Positions 22,681 through 33,929 are shown, counted from the first letter of the stretch. The stretch: 64,000 nt of DNA from Stenocarpella maydis (GCA_002270565.1 NQMI01000045.1:186001-250000); one strand, 5' to 3'. Translations and numbers: made by a program. The notes: generated by a model from the sequence alone, not told the origin.

Positions 22681-23099
22681 TCAGACCTCTCCGCCGCCGG
22701 CTGCGGCCCTCTGCTTCGCCACCCACAGCTGGCGGACGTGCTCGGGGCTGGCGTCGCCGTTGATGACGCGGCTGCTGTATATGAAGTGCTTGGGCCCGCC
22801 CGGGTAGCGGCCCCTGCGGACCTTCTTCTTGCGCGAGAAGTAGGTCCACACGACGTAGATGCCGTGCACGTGGCCCGGGATGACGCCGCACAGGAAAAAG
22901 AGGGTGTTGATGAGGGCGTCCATGCCCACGCCTGCGACGATCATCACCGAGAGGGGTGGAACTGGGGGGGGGGTTCGATGGTTAGCGGTCCCTCGCTCGG
23001 CGGGGAGGGGCAGGTGGGTGGGAGGGTTTTGGCCGGGGCGGTGGGCTTACGGAAGATATTCACCAGGGTAAGGGTGATTCTTTCGAGAAAGATGCCCAT
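22681..23099 (-). CDS. PMP3/UPF0057-family plasma-membrane proteolipid
   Basis: Two exons, 23099-23051 and 22961-22681, encode 109 aa. The 89-nt intron ends in a C-rich run before CAG. The join gives NIFLPPLSVMIVAGVG, the LPPL...G motif that opens PMP3 proteins. A second hydrophobic segment follows (LFFLCGVIPGHVHGIYVVW), matching the family's GxIPG-H-YxxW pattern. Yeast Pmp3 is a roughly 55-aa double-spanning protein that affects plasma-membrane potential and salt tolerance. Here the core is followed by a basic C-terminal extension of about 45 residues (KKKVRRGRYPGG onward), as in many longer filamentous-fungal members. Start chosen because MGIFLERITLTL precedes a good GTAAGC donor. Confidence 0.88.
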
Positions 23100-23875
23100 G
23101 TTTACGGGCCCCCGCGAGCTATAGCCTTGAGAAGACGAGGTGTTGGGTCCGAGGCTGGCCGTGCTTGACTCGTGGCTGAGGAGCGGGCCTAGGCCTCACA
23201 AGCTTCGAGGAGAGGCCTTGATATGGGTCTCTTGCGTGGCGACGGAGGCATGAATCCGGGGGTTCTTTCAGCGGGGGAGCGCCAGAGGGATCAGAATCAT
23301 ATCTACACGGTCGTCCTCGCGAAAAGTACACACTCCAGACTGGGAACGTGTACCTCGAGTAACGGAGCGGGCCGGCCAGCCGTATCACCAGCTTGTTATA
23401 CAGGTCTCCTCTGCCCGGTCATTCCAACAAAACCCGGAAATCTTGCTTGTATCCCTGACATTATACGCCCTTCTACGCCCTTTGTCCATGGGTTTTCTGC
23501 CAAGCATTGCCGTGGACTGGGGTCGGAGGGGTGACGTCACTTGGCATTTGAGCCCCAGCTGATGCGGACCCTGCATGTGATTCTGCTCTCGTCTCAGCCA
23601 GGGAAAACATGGCATTATCCAAGTGCACAAAGAATATTTAGACGGGGGAATGTTCTTGATGTGTGTTTTTTTTATTGCCCAGAGACGCGAGGCTTTTTCA
23701 CGGAGTTCTGCTATAGCAATGATGCGTCGAATTGCACCAGCACTTGACGACTGTCGTGAGTGCCGCCGGGATAGTATTCTTGGGGATTTGGATCGGCATT
23801 ATATTATTCTACTAAATTAATTTAGATGAGATGCTTTATCGTATTCTCTGACCTGCGTGTGGAGCAGGAGTTGCT
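23100..23875. other. Intergenic spacer, no gene seen
   Basis: Lies between the PMP3 start and the lipocalin 3' end and should include the PMP3 promoter. Short ORFs show no recognisable pattern. Confidence 0.6.
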
Positions 23876-24718
23876 TTACGTGTACAGGCAGCCGGTCTGG
23901 TCGTTGACCTTGATGAGCGACTTCTTGGAACCAAGCTGAGAAGCACGTGTGATCAGGTCCTGAGAAGAGTCAGTATGGCCATGTCGGGTGAAAATAAGAT
24001 CAGGGGGTCCTTGGCGCTTACATCGAGCTTAGAAGCTTGTACATTCTGTTCGCGGCTCAGGATAAAGAGCGTCGCAAAGTCAGGCGACTGAACGATAGCA
24101 TAGTCGCCAGCGACGTACTCTTCAGCGACGAATCAGCCAGGGAATTCACACTAGGTTTTCGCCCCCGGCAGTTGGCACTTACCTTGCACAATGTAGTTAG
24201 GCCCCGGGCAGACGTTGGACGAGTTGAAGAAGGTGACCTCAAAGGCACCGGCATCGCCATAGACCGGGTCGACGGGAGCTGCTGACCCCGTGATGGTGAT
24301 GGGCAGCCCGAGTGCCTGGCACTGGTTCTTCACGCCAACTGTGCCGTCGTCGTTGAGCGTGTAGTTGGCCGTGATGCACTTGCAGCCGGCGGTAAAGATT
24401 GCCTCGTAGCCCGCCACCTGATACCAGGTGCCCAGATATGAGGTCAGGTCGAAAGCCGAGACAGATTTTGGGTAGAAGCAGGTGCTGCGAGAGACTGTGA
24501 GTGCATGGACGCTTGAGATCGACAGGCCCCAGCCCCATATGATGGCCACGTGTGTGGCACGCGGGGGCCGGCCCGGAACAAGACAAGACTTACCCATCCC
24601 AAAGAGCCGGAACAACGTTTGTGCCATTGGCCGTCACTCCCTGCCGGGGACCCAGGGGAGACGCGGCGATGGCAGCTGCCATCCAGGCAAGGGAGTGCAG
24701 AGCAGAAGTGATATGCAT
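23876..24718 (-). CDS. Secreted lipocalin-family protein
   Basis: Four exons fit in frame: 24718-24594, 24484-24183, 24119-24022 and 23959-23876, giving 202 aa. A signal peptide (MHITSALHSLAWMAAAIAAS) is followed by the lipocalin signature SYLGTWYQVAG with the invariant G-x-W at about 60-62. Next come GCKCITANYTL and DGTVGVKNQC, close to the bacterial-lipocalin/apolipoprotein D subgroup. Later motifs are YVAGDYAIVQSPDF and LFILSRE, typical of the last strands and helix. Lipocalins bind small hydrophobic ligands in an eight-stranded barrel; the ligand here is unknown. Paired cysteines and the leader fit an extracellular protein. Confidence 0.88.
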
Positions 24719-25327
24719 CTTGGATGAACCAACGGCGGGGGGCTATGGGCAAAGTTGCACGGTTCCAATATTGACAACAATGGGTTTTGCTTGGACAAGG
24801 CCACACATATCCTGAGTGGTGTCGCCGTAGACACCTCTTTATATTTCCAGGGCCGCGTTCAAGATGGCCGTCACCGGAATTCCTCGCATTCGCTTAATGA
24901 CCTCTAATTGTACCCGCGTCAAGGTTGTACAGCTTGGTAGATGGACCTGCTTGATAATAACAGCGGCGAAGCTACCCTGCCCCCTGGCCCTCAGCCCTGC
25001 CCGGCTCCTGGGAAACGCATACCCACACCGAGGTGGCCGCGATGACGGAACACTGACTGCCGTCTCTGCGAATCGGGACGAAACAGAGCACATCGACCTC
25101 GGGCGATGACTCGCAGGGCCGAGGATGTGACGAGCCCCACCGCCGCTGAACCCTCGCTCGGCTGTGCATTCCGGACGCAGGGGCGGAGGTAGTAACGCGG
25201 AGGAGACCCTGGCTGTCTTGGGAAGCCAGGCCCCAGTCCGGAAGTCTATGTTGTCCGAGGTCCGACCTCACGAGCTGTATGCCATAAACGTGGACCATGG
25301 TGGAGGCCGAGACCACCCGTCTTATTG
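24719..25327. other. Lipocalin promoter side and spacer up to transposon copy 2
   Basis: About 600 bp between the lipocalin start and the left end of transposon copy 2. No gene seen. Confidence 0.55.
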
Positions 25328-25512
25328 CTGTCTCGGAAAAACGAGAGTTACCCCCCCCCCTGGCTAAATTAGCATTTGCCGCACGTGCCACCAAAATTTG
25401 GCTGGGCGGTTAGGAAACATACAATTCTCGCCGGAATAACCACATTAACGTCGTCATTATCGCCAGCAGAACGTACTAATTACCCAAACGGGTAATAGTG
25501 ATGCCATACTAT

Positions 25513-27513
25513 ATAGTGAACTCCAGCCCATCCCGTGAAGGTGCCTATAACCTGCTTGCCCTAACACAAGGTAACGTTAGCCTAGCTAACCTTGCAGATA
25601 ACGTATTCTGACTGGCCTATCAAGCCCGGCCTACCCAACGCTTACTATATAAAACCTGCTCTAGAAGCTGAATTATATGGTTTGCTGATGATAACGCTAT
25701 GCTACCTAAGCAGGTACGTGCCCGGAAGCCAACGGCCAAAGCAACTGAAGCCCAGCAGACCGCTTGGAAGCGCTTATGGGCAGCCTCAAAGACTAGCCGG
25801 GATAAGTTAACTACAGCAGAACGTGCGGCTTAGAGGGCGCGAGAGAATACTGCTAAAGTTAATGATAATATACCTGGTGATAAGGAAAATAAGGATTAAC
25901 TAGAAGCTACTAAAGCTGAGGATTCTGCCCCTAATGTGGAATTCCCAGCAGATAATGCTGGCAATAATATTGAGCTGCTCGGAAGTTGCCTATAGTAGGC
26001 GCCCCTAGGTAAAGTGCTTCTAACTTCAACTATTGAGATTACTAATTAGAAGACTAGTTCTCGCCCTCTATAAGTTGAATACCGCTCTATATAACTTAAT
26101 AATAAATACTAGGGCCTAGAGATCATAAGGATTATAGGCGAATACAAGGTGTTAATGTTAGACTGGGTTAAGGTTAGCTTTAAGGATAACCCAGGTGCTA
26201 TAATCAATCTAAGAGAGGTCTTCATTAAGGCTGGTTGGGTTGCAGGTTAGAAGTCTAATGTGTGTTAATTAGAAATGTATAGAAAGGGTTAAGATAGGGT
26301 AATTAAAGTACTTAACTATGAGAATCTCATAGATACGCTCTTTGAGGTTAAGGGACTGTTCTTTCTTAGGTTTATCTATACCTATAGGGTTACCTTGCTG
26401 CCGCCAGCATTACAAACGCCTATATCACGGGGCAGTCAGCTAGTAGGGCGGCCACCAATTAAGGTCTTCCAGCCATCCCCTATCGGTCAGCCAGTGGCTG
26501 CCCCTAAGGACAGCTTCCCAGCAGTCAGACTGGCAACAAATATTACAATGCCTAGCAGAAGCCCGGTCCCTAGGAATCCTCAGGCTGAATCAGTTACTAC
26601 TCATTAACTAGCTGCAATGGGAGAAGAATGCGCTCTTATATGGGTTATATACTAGCAGTTGATTAAGCTATAGCAGTGCAAGTTGGGGGCTTGTTATAAT
26701 GCCAATTATTGCTATAGGGATAAGGGGGATGCCCTCTAGCAGTAGTATTTTATTAAGAATGATAGCACACATATAAGCATATTGGATAAGGATATAAGAG
26801 ATTGGGCAGACACAATTGCAGCAGATGAAGCCACACTATAGAGGCTACCGGAAGTTATTTTTAACCGCTGGAAAGCTTAAGCTGAAGCTAACAAGGAGTT
26901 TAATAATAATGGAGTTAGCTTGGTCCGTCCCAGGAAGAAGTAGAGGAAGCAGAAGCAAAAGTAGAGGGAAAGTAGTATTAATATAGTAGTTAACCCATCA
27001 TTCAACATCAACTTGCCTGGGGCTGGGTATGGCCAAGCAGCCTTAATAGGGCTACTACCATTGTTACCAGCACCTGTTTCTTCTTATGGGTTTAATGGGC
27101 TTCCGCGCCTATTAACGCTGGTACTAGCGATAACAATGTCACCAGAGAGCCCACCATAGAGGCAGAGGCTTCCAGTAGTGCTATCATCATCACCACCATG
27201 GGTTGATAGGGATGAGAAAGTCTTATATTAAGAATTCATACTGCAAGCACTTCAGATACACTTTTAGAGCTCATCAGAGAGAGCGCAGCTTAAACAACTT
27301 CCAAAGGTTATGAAGCAAGAAGGACTTAACCTTTATGGGCTCCACAAGAAGGAGGATATATGGTTTGCTAAGTAGGGACTGCAAGCCATCTCACTAGTCA
27401 GAATGCTAGTCAAGCCATACTTAAAGGGGAAGGAGGACTTCACCAATTTCTTCAATAGTAATAATGAGGAAGAGGACTTGCTGCCACAGCAGGAGCTGTT
27501 AGATAGTCAATGA
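25513..27513 (+). pseudogene. Second gene of the 3.9-kb element (unknown protein), copy 2
   Basis: The frame starts at ATA (ATG in copy 1) at 25513 and ends at TGA at 27511-27513, exactly 2001 bp like copy 1. The end of this copy keeps sense codons that are stops in copy 1: CCA CAG CAG and CAA here versus CTA TAG TAG and TAA there. Shared stretches include SPSREGAYNLLALXQGNVS, KATEAQQTAWKRLWAASKTS, DNAGN and DNPGAIINLREVFIKAGW. No known domain was recognised. Both copies are broken, but the positions of sense codons are largely complementary, so the gene was once coding. Confidence 0.6.
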
Positions 27514-27905
27514 GTTAACCGCCAGATAGAAATCAAGAGTATATATCCCACAAAGCCCATAAGAGTTACCTAACTAACTGATTAGCTTCATCTAATGCTA
27601 GGCCTTGTAATTAGGTTAAACACTTAACCGAAGGGTTAGAAGCCTGCTATTGTGGCCTCCCTGGTCTGCTGGGTCAGAGGAAGCGTTTAACAAGTCGCCA
27701 GAGGACTTTCTAAGCAAGGAAAGTAGTAATTAGGCATATAGGAAGTTATAATTAACAACAAGAAGCAGTCTAAAGGAGGAAAGTTATTTATTTTAAGCAA
27801 ACATAGTATATTTAGGTGCCTTCTGCAGGGCACTAAATTAACTAAGTATTTTTACCTATAGTAAGGTACTAATTCGTTTGCGTTAACCCCTAGCTACCAA
27901 ACCAA

Positions 27906-29088
27906 CTAGTCAACTTACACAAAACACTCCTCAACCAACGCAACAATACTCAACAAGAACTCCCCCAATTCTCATCCCCACAACTTCTAACCAATACCAT
28001 CATATCCGCCTCATTTTGCTCTTTCTTCTAGTACCCGCGCATAGCAGAAATATCCCTAGATAGCTAAAACCCTCAACTTAACCTTCCAGGCACAAGAATA
28101 TAGGAATTACGCAAATTGCTCATCTAAGTTATAGTCAGACACCTTATACTAGTACTAACAACATAAATAGCGCTTCAGATCACCAAAATACGCCTTAATT
28201 AGGTTAAAATCAGGTGAATATGGCAGTAGGTACTTAAGCTTCACGCCTGCCTAGCTAACTGCCTCATAGATCTCATCACTATAGTACCAGGAAGCATTAT
28301 CCATCACAAGAATCAACCTTCAGCCCGGGTACAGGCACATCTTTAGCAATACACTTTCCTACAACCACTAAAGGAAAAACTCTTTCATTATATACCCCTT
28401 ATACACTATAGCAGCAAGCAAGCTATTAACCATAATTACTGGGAGGATATAGCAGCAAGCACCTCATTTAAGAAGACTTTCCACTCATAGAGTATACCCA
28501 TAAGGCGCCCAGCCAGTCCTTCTAGCACCATCCCACTTATCAAGACCCAATTCATCAAGGAAAACAAACATATCAACTATATAGCACCACTGGTTTACCC
28601 ACCAGAAGTAGTAGTTACGGAGACCCTCATCGCGCTAGCGGGCCAGTACATATATCCGTTTATTACTCCACTCGCAACTCCTCAGGGCGTTGCCTATCAT
28701 CTTCATGGTAACATCAATTCAGAACTATTCAGCAAAGAAACACTACATTTCGTCAAGATAAAGGTCTAATTTAACAAGCAGAAGATCCTTAAGCTCCTAT
28801 CCCATACAATTCACATATCAATTAAACTCTATAGCTTTATCCAAGGAAAGTACGCTAACAAACCTCCAGGGCCCATTACTCCAGCTTAACTGCATTTAAC
28901 AGCAATAGCAACAATACGCCTAGGATAACTATTTTGCTAGTAGCAACCCTCTAACAATATCTCTTAACCATCATATGGCTTAGCCGGAACTCGGCTTCAA
29001 GCCACTTATTAGGTGGCGCTAGGTCAGAGCGTAAATAAAACTCTAACCGCTGGAGTTCAGTAGCAGTCAGGCGACAGCGAGACATCAT
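27906..29088 (-). pseudogene. Degenerate DD34E transposase, copy 2
   Basis: The start is preserved here (ATGATGTCTCGC), giving MMSRCRLTATELQRLEFYLR and then APPNKWLEAEFRLSH, which looks like a helix-turn-helix DNA-binding N terminus. The catalytic tail reads LVMDNASWY and KYLPPYSPDFNP. Stops occur within about 60 codons of the start and again beyond. The extent, 1183 bp, equals copy 1 and is not a multiple of three, so an intron or shared frameshift separates the N-terminal and catalytic frames. Assigned to the Tc1/mariner (DDE_3) superfamily from the DD34E spacing and the PPYSPDFNP block. Confidence 0.8.
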
Positions 29089-29262
29089 CAAACTCTCGCA
29101 ATTGCCTATTCAGGGGCGTTGGCGACAACGACAACAACATCATCGATTTGGTTATTCCGGCGAGAATTGTACGTTTCCTGACCGCCCAGCCAAATTTTGG
29201 TGGCACGTGCGGCAAATGCTAATTTAGCCAGGGGGGGGGTAACTCTCGTTTTTCCGAGACAG

Positions 29263-30464
29263 TGGTGAGATATGTCGGTTGAAAAATTAGTACTGCGCCT
29301 GAGCACGGCCAAATCAATCGATCTAGATGCACACTTGAGCAGTAACGGCTACTTTCCGCCCGAATATACCTGGAGACTTGCACGTGAATGCAAACTGATG
29401 CCAATTAATCTAAACCCTTCTTCGGTCGAAGAAGTAAAATGGATTTCGACGCGATTCGACCAAGAGGCACGAATGAGACCAAAACCCAGACCAAGGTAAC
29501 AGTAGTTCGTAGGCAGAATGGTCGTAAACATAGTGACAATTCCACCATCGATTTGTGTCACTCATCTCACGGACAAAGTCTTCTCCTCTCTCTCGTTTCT
29601 TTTGATTTGGCAGTACCCGGGGGCAGTCGTCTCCATGTCCTGTTGGAATCTTTCGGGAGAGCCAGCCGACATTCTATTATCTTGGAGCGCGATTGGCTTC
29701 GTGCATATGTATTCAGCTTACGAAGATGAAGAGCGCTTAATCTGCAGAACCATTTTGCTTTTCAAGACTCCAAATGTTGCATCTGGGCCGACCTCTCTGC
29801 GTGGTGCATACCCAGGTAGAGAAATTCTGGCCCAGACCCCTTCCCCCCCCCTCGGGAATATGGATTGATACATGTTCGCGCTGGTCTTAATATCATCATC
29901 GGCCAGAGTGGAACAAGCTGCAGTATGATAGTGCAAGATGGGTGCTTGGATTAATCACAACTTTCCATAGTATTCTTCGGATACCTAGGTACTTTATCAA
30001 CTCTAAAGTTGCACAATGATCCGAGAGACTTGCTTAAATGTCTTTTTATTTGAGCACAAGGGCTTGGTACTGGGGCCATTTCTGACACATAGTTTATTTT
30101 ACGTGCATGTGTTCAAGATACTAGTGATATATATGGAGAGCTATTCTAGGTTACAGATAGGTACCCGGAAAGTGCCCATCAGGGTGTTCTTGGTCCTTGC
30201 TACCGCCAGACGAATGAATTCGATGCCGCTTGCCAGGGCAGAAAGCAAGTGGTCTAGTATCTTCAGTGTGAAGGACAAGACCTCCTCGGGGCAGTTTTCC
30301 AGGAATCCGTTCGGGCTTACATGGAAGCGCCCATACCAAAGTTGTCTCCATTCGCTCAGCGAATTCGCGAGAAGGGTTCCAGGCGCGTCCGATAATACCC
30401 AAACAAGTGGCTCGTGGAGCCATCTGGTATATAGGTGCTATCCGAATGCTGTAGCGCATATACG
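29263..30464. other. Spacer, no supportable gene
   Basis: Between transposon copy 2 and the unresolved coding-like region. Several short ORFs on plus lack family features. Confidence 0.45.
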
Positions 30465-31333
30465 TCAGCATGTGATCGGCCAACGACTGAATACACTTAG
30501 AAAGCATAGAAATACCTCCCATGCTGTTCTCAACGTACTCTTTACACAGCGCGAAGGGGGCCAACTGCAAGATGCGGCCTTGACGAGCCGGTTAAAGAAT
30601 GAGGTGTTCGGCAAGCCGGGGACACTTCCCAATCCCATTCCCTGCGGCTGCTCGGTCTGGGCTTTCTGGGCAGGGGAAGACGCGGCATCGAGCTGCTCCG
30701 GCGTGTGCGGGATGGCGCCGGGGGGGGGGGGAGCCTGTTGACCCGTGGCGGGTTCACACGCGACGCTGCTGGAGTAGATGGCGGGCACGACGTGGGGCGG
30801 CTCGTTCAGGGCGGCGTCCCGAGCGCCGTTAAAGGTGGCAGCGGCGTTGTTGATCAGCGTAGGTGGCCTCGTTGCCATGGTCGCGGGTCGATATCGTCCC
30901 GGACCTGCTTCGGGGTCAGGATGTGCGCGTCGTGGGGCTGGATCTGGGCCAGGAGGTTGCGCCAGGCGTTCCACATCAACGGCGAGCCGTCAGGATCTGC
31001 GTACTGTACTCTTTACAACACAACTCAGCAACTTCATCCTCTTTATATGCTAATGTATAGTTGGGCGCAGTTAAGGTCCCAGTCGAATGGGATGCTTTCC
31101 GGTCCCTTGTTAAGCTCATACAGCTTGCGGAAGTCCTCGTACTTGACAGTACCGAGGCGTTCAGCATTGAAGGCTCTGAATGCAACTTTATACACGGCAA
31201 TGGGCTTGTTGAGGAGGTTCTCGAAGTAAAACCAGTGTAGTACTGTGATGTTTGCTCCTGCGTGCCATAAGACGCTTATCGCGGCGCGCCTGCTCATCGG
31301 AATCACAAGGCTCGTCCTCCTCCTCGCGATCAC
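30465..31333 (-). pseudogene. Unresolved or broken gene with conserved-looking segments
   Basis: On the minus strand, protein-like segments follow one another in different frames. They are ENLLNKPIAVYKVAFRAFNA followed by FRKLYELNKGPESIPFDW (about 31230-31073), then DPDGSPLMWNAWRNLLAQI (about 31000-30940) with PHDAHILTPKQVRDDIDP, then an Ala/Pro-rich stretch opening MATRPPTLINNAAATFNGAR (30878 on). An acceptor before GTACAGTACGCAGAT could join the first two. I do not recognise the family, and no complete exon chain closes without a frame problem. It may be a multi-exon gene I could not resolve or a decayed one. Confidence 0.35.
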
Positions 31334-32300
31334 TCACTATGAGAGATGCAGGGACTGGAATTCCAGGAGCGCTCTTGTATACTGCAGAAGATGGGGTCAG
31401 ACCACTGAACCGGCCGTGGTACTGAGAAATGAAAGAATCCACACCGCGCTTGGGAGTGGGAGTATCAGTTGCGCTAGCAACTGGAGAAGAGTCTGGGGCG
31501 TTGTTGTCACTCGGATCCAGAACGGAGATTTTCTTATGGCCTGCGAAGTTGTAGGGGCCTGCAGGTGGTGTGTTCAGGCGAGGGCCACCGTATGGCGGCA
31601 TGCTGAAGTTTCCAGGGTAGTAATTACTGTAAGTGGCTCCCATCTAGGCGATCTGCAGCCTTGCAGAGCTGCTGGTAGTGTTGTATCAAGGACGGGGCTT
31701 GGCCTTGAGAGGTGTAGAGGTCTGAGGTGCAAGCAGCTGTCCATTCAAAATCTGGGGACACCAAGGTCTCAAGTTGTAGCCTCGACCCAGCCCTCGAAGG
31801 GGGATTCCTTCTCGGGCTTTCCCTCCTCAACGTAAGTTTGATGAACCGCGACGTGAATACCAGTGGATGCATGTGCATTTTTGTCAGCACTGAAGCTGTC
31901 CTCCGCTGGATCCCTGATAATACCTTTCAGACACCAGTACCACTCATGTTCCAAGCAATTTCCGTACATAGTTTCCTGCAACCACAAAAGACTGGCCATG
32001 GGGCATGCTTCCGTACGGGATATAGCCTCCATTGCTATATATCTGTTGTAGCTGGGATGATATCTGGTATAGTCCCGGAAAACTTGGTGGCATGGGAAAC
32101 CCCCCCCCCCCCGAAACGCCATTAGAGGGCCACCATATGGTGGCATGGCGAAGTTCCCAGGGTAGGAGTTACCATACATGCGTCCCATAGGCATGGCGAG
32201 TCCGCCCTGGGTGGGGTACGCGCCGTACTGGCTTGCAAAGTTGTATGGGGATGGGAAACTGCCTTGAGCGAGCTGCGAAGCAGGTGGTGTATCTAGGCGA
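31188..32300 (-). pseudogene. Pro/Gly/Tyr-rich protein tail with internal duplication, frame disturbed
   Basis: Downstream of the conserved core at 32304-32811, the minus strand encodes a low-complexity protein: YGSPRLDTPPASQ, SPYNFASQYGAYPTQGG and MPMGRMYGNSYPGNF, then MPPYGGP near 32140. After about 500 bp a second version appears: YYPGNFSMPPYGGPRLNTPP near 31600, followed by KKISVLDPSDN, ATDTPTPKRGVDSFISQYH and a basic end, KRLMARRSKHHS. The sequence between the two versions still reads partly as coding (PMPPSFPGLYQISSQLQQIY) but then meets stops. Joining to the upstream core needs either a 40-nt intron (GTACGG...CGCAG) or a one-base correction. This could be one intact gene with unusual introns or a decayed tandem duplicate. 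Confidence 0.4.
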
Positions 32301-32303
32301 GGG

Positions 32304-32811
32304 CTACCGTACGGTGTTTATCTGCCGTAGGAGGACAAATCTCTGTCTCATCTTACTAGCGTCGTGGACCTTGGCGTCGAACATGGCTTTTTCCACAGTC
32401 AACCCGAGAGCGTTTGCCTCTTGGCGAGTTACGACCTTGGTTTTGAGGCTGAGATCGTTCCTGATTGTCCACTCCGTGACGGTCAGCAGTTTTCCGGGTG
32501 TTGAGCGGCGCGGGATTCTTGTGTTGGAATCCAACCCCAAGAATCGCTGACCGAAGAATGGGATGTATATTCTGTCACCGTCGTCTTGCTTCTCGACTGA
32601 CCGCCCCAGTTGCCGTGATTATCATCATGCTTAAGCAGATGAGAAAGAGCAGCTAACCTTGTAAAGGATACGTGCTGCTTGCTGTACCCAGCTTGCTCCT
32701 CTCTCTAAGTGAGGTCCTCCTGGTCTCGAACGTGAGCAGGTTCCACGAATGTTAAATGTTGTGTTCTTGATGGTGGCCTGCTCATGTCTCGACGGGAAAC
32801 GGCAGTCGGTG
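32304..32811 (-). CDS. Hypothetical protein, conserved-looking two-exon core (5' and 3' ends unresolved)
   Basis: Two exons join cleanly. The segment 32811-32658 carries STDCRFPSRHEQATIKNTTF and SRPGGPHLERGASWVQQAAR. The segment 32588-32304 carries QDDGDRIYIPFFGQRFLGLD, then PGKLLTVTEWTIRNDLSL and EANALGLTVEKAMFDAKV. The intron is about 69 nt (GTTAGC...GAAG). The peptide is ordered and charge-balanced, unlike the shadow ORFs around it, so I take it as a real gene. I cannot name a domain. The first exon is missing: an acceptor (GTGCAG) precedes the first segment, but no donor or ATG upstream is convincing. It probably continues into the Pro/Gly/Tyr-rich tail at 31188-32300. Confidence 0.5.
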
Positions 32812-32992
32812 CTGCACATCCCATGATGTCAAAGGATGAGCGGACGTTGTTGCCGAGCCACGTCCATTGCACACTAGTGGTGCGTGCTCGTCCCGGCATG
32901 GCCGTCCCACGGGTCACCTCCAGAGAGCATGCTCTTGTCGTTTTGAGAGGAAGAGGACAGGAGCTGCTCAAAGCTTTTGCCCCTTGACCTTT

Positions 32993-33330
32993 TTTCATTT
33001 TTTTTTATATTTTTAAACTTTTCAAACTTTTTATTTTTTGGATTTAAAAAAATAATTATTTTTCAATTTTTACTTTTGTGGTTTTATTTTGGTTTTGTTT
33101 CTTAGTTTTGTGGTTTTTTTTGGAGGTTTTTTTTTGAATTTTTTGGATTTTTGGATTTTTGTAATTTTTTTCGGGGTTTTTTTTGGGTTTCTTTTTGGGT
33201 TTTTTTTGGGTTTTTTTTAGGTTTTTTTTTGGGTTTTTTGGGATTTTTTTTTTAAATTTTTATCTTTTATTTTTATCTTTTTTTTTCTCTTTTTCTCTTT
33301 CTTTTGGTTTTGGCCATGGAACAGCTTTCT
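32993..33330. repeat. T-rich block with regularly spaced GGG
   Basis: About 340 bp made mostly of T homopolymers. From about 33173 to 33243 it carries GGG (or AGG) at intervals of roughly 7-9 T. No coding signal beyond a Lys-rich shadow translation. Confidence 0.85.
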
Positions 33331-33518
33331 TTTTGTCCTGGACGATTCATAAGCTTTTTTCACCCCCCCCGGAACTAATGCGCCTTGTGATGATGATTCC
33401 CTCTTGCCGGGGATTCTGACGGACCCGAACAGAACTGCATGGTTATAAACAGACGAAACATGTGGGAGATGCTGTCGGATCGCGGCTTGGAGAAAACCAG
33501 GACGCTTCAGGCTGTCGC

Positions 33519-33929
33519 CTAATGTGCATCTGAAGCAGGCAGGCAAAAGAACCTGTACTGGCAAATTGGCAGCTGGGGCGTGATGCGTATGCACTTATCT
33601 TGACGTGACAGTGCAAACCTTCTACCAGGACTCGAGGACTGGATAGAAGGTCGAAATTCGAAAGCTCCTCTGAGCTGGAGGGCGAGTGCCTTGCGGCGGT
33701 GATGAGCACGCCGACTCTTGCCGTTCTTGTTCCAATCCAGCTCGGCGATAGAATCTTGTTCCAGACGGTGCCTGTCATCATTACGGAGCCTTCCGTTCTC
33801 AATGCACTGACGGCAGAAATGCATATTGCACGCCAGGCACTCCTGCAGGCCGTTGACGTTGCCCTCGTTGCAGGTGTCGCATCGCATGGTTCGGATAACA
33901 GCGAGCTTGAAGCCCGCGTGTGGGGCCAT
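33519..33929 (-). CDS. Small cysteine-rich zinc-binding-like protein
   Basis: An intact frame of 136 aa from ATG at 33929 (MAPHAGFKLAVIRTMRC). Cysteines fall as C-x2-C-x10-C-x2-C-x4-C-x2-C, followed by His (CDTCNEGNVNGLQECLACN, HFCRQCIENGRLRNDDRH). This spacing fits a cross-brace zinc fold of the B-box/RING kind, though I cannot assign the exact family. After it come SIAELDWNKNGKSRRAHHRR and a basic stretch. The last 40 residues look less protein-like, and a GTAGAAG donor near 33630 may start an intron, so the C terminus is uncertain. Confidence 0.5.
   Translation of the reverse strand: MAPHAGFKLAVIRTMRCDTCNEGNVNGLQECLACNMHFCRQCIENGRLRNDDRHRLEQDSIAELDWNKNGKSRRAHHRRKALALQLRGAFEFRPSIQSSSPGRRFALSRQDKCIRITPQLPICQYRFFCLPASDAH

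Larger units (their letters stand above)
25328..29262 (-). mobile_element. 3.9-kb TIR transposon copy 2 (inverted relative to copy 1)
   Basis: Begins CTGTCTCGGAAAAACGAGAG and ends with its reverse complement after a G9 tract. Length is 3935 bp, one base more than copy 1. The two-gene layout is the same but turned round: the unknown gene runs on plus at the left and the transposase on minus at the right. Both genes carry stops. Flanks are ...TTATTG on the left and TGGTGA on the right, so again only TG is duplicated. Equal length and near-identical termini point to a recent shared ancestor, with mutations that differ between copies. Confidence 0.9.

Noticed and set aside
20647..24718. Mycosporine-type biosynthetic cluster
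   Set aside because: Only the ATP-grasp enzyme is present; the neighbours are a PMP3 proteolipid and a lipocalin, without cyclase or methyltransferase.
33173..33243. Internal telomeric repeat
   Set aside because: The T-run lengths between GGG vary and exceed the TTAGGG unit, so it is low-complexity DNA rather than telomere sequence.
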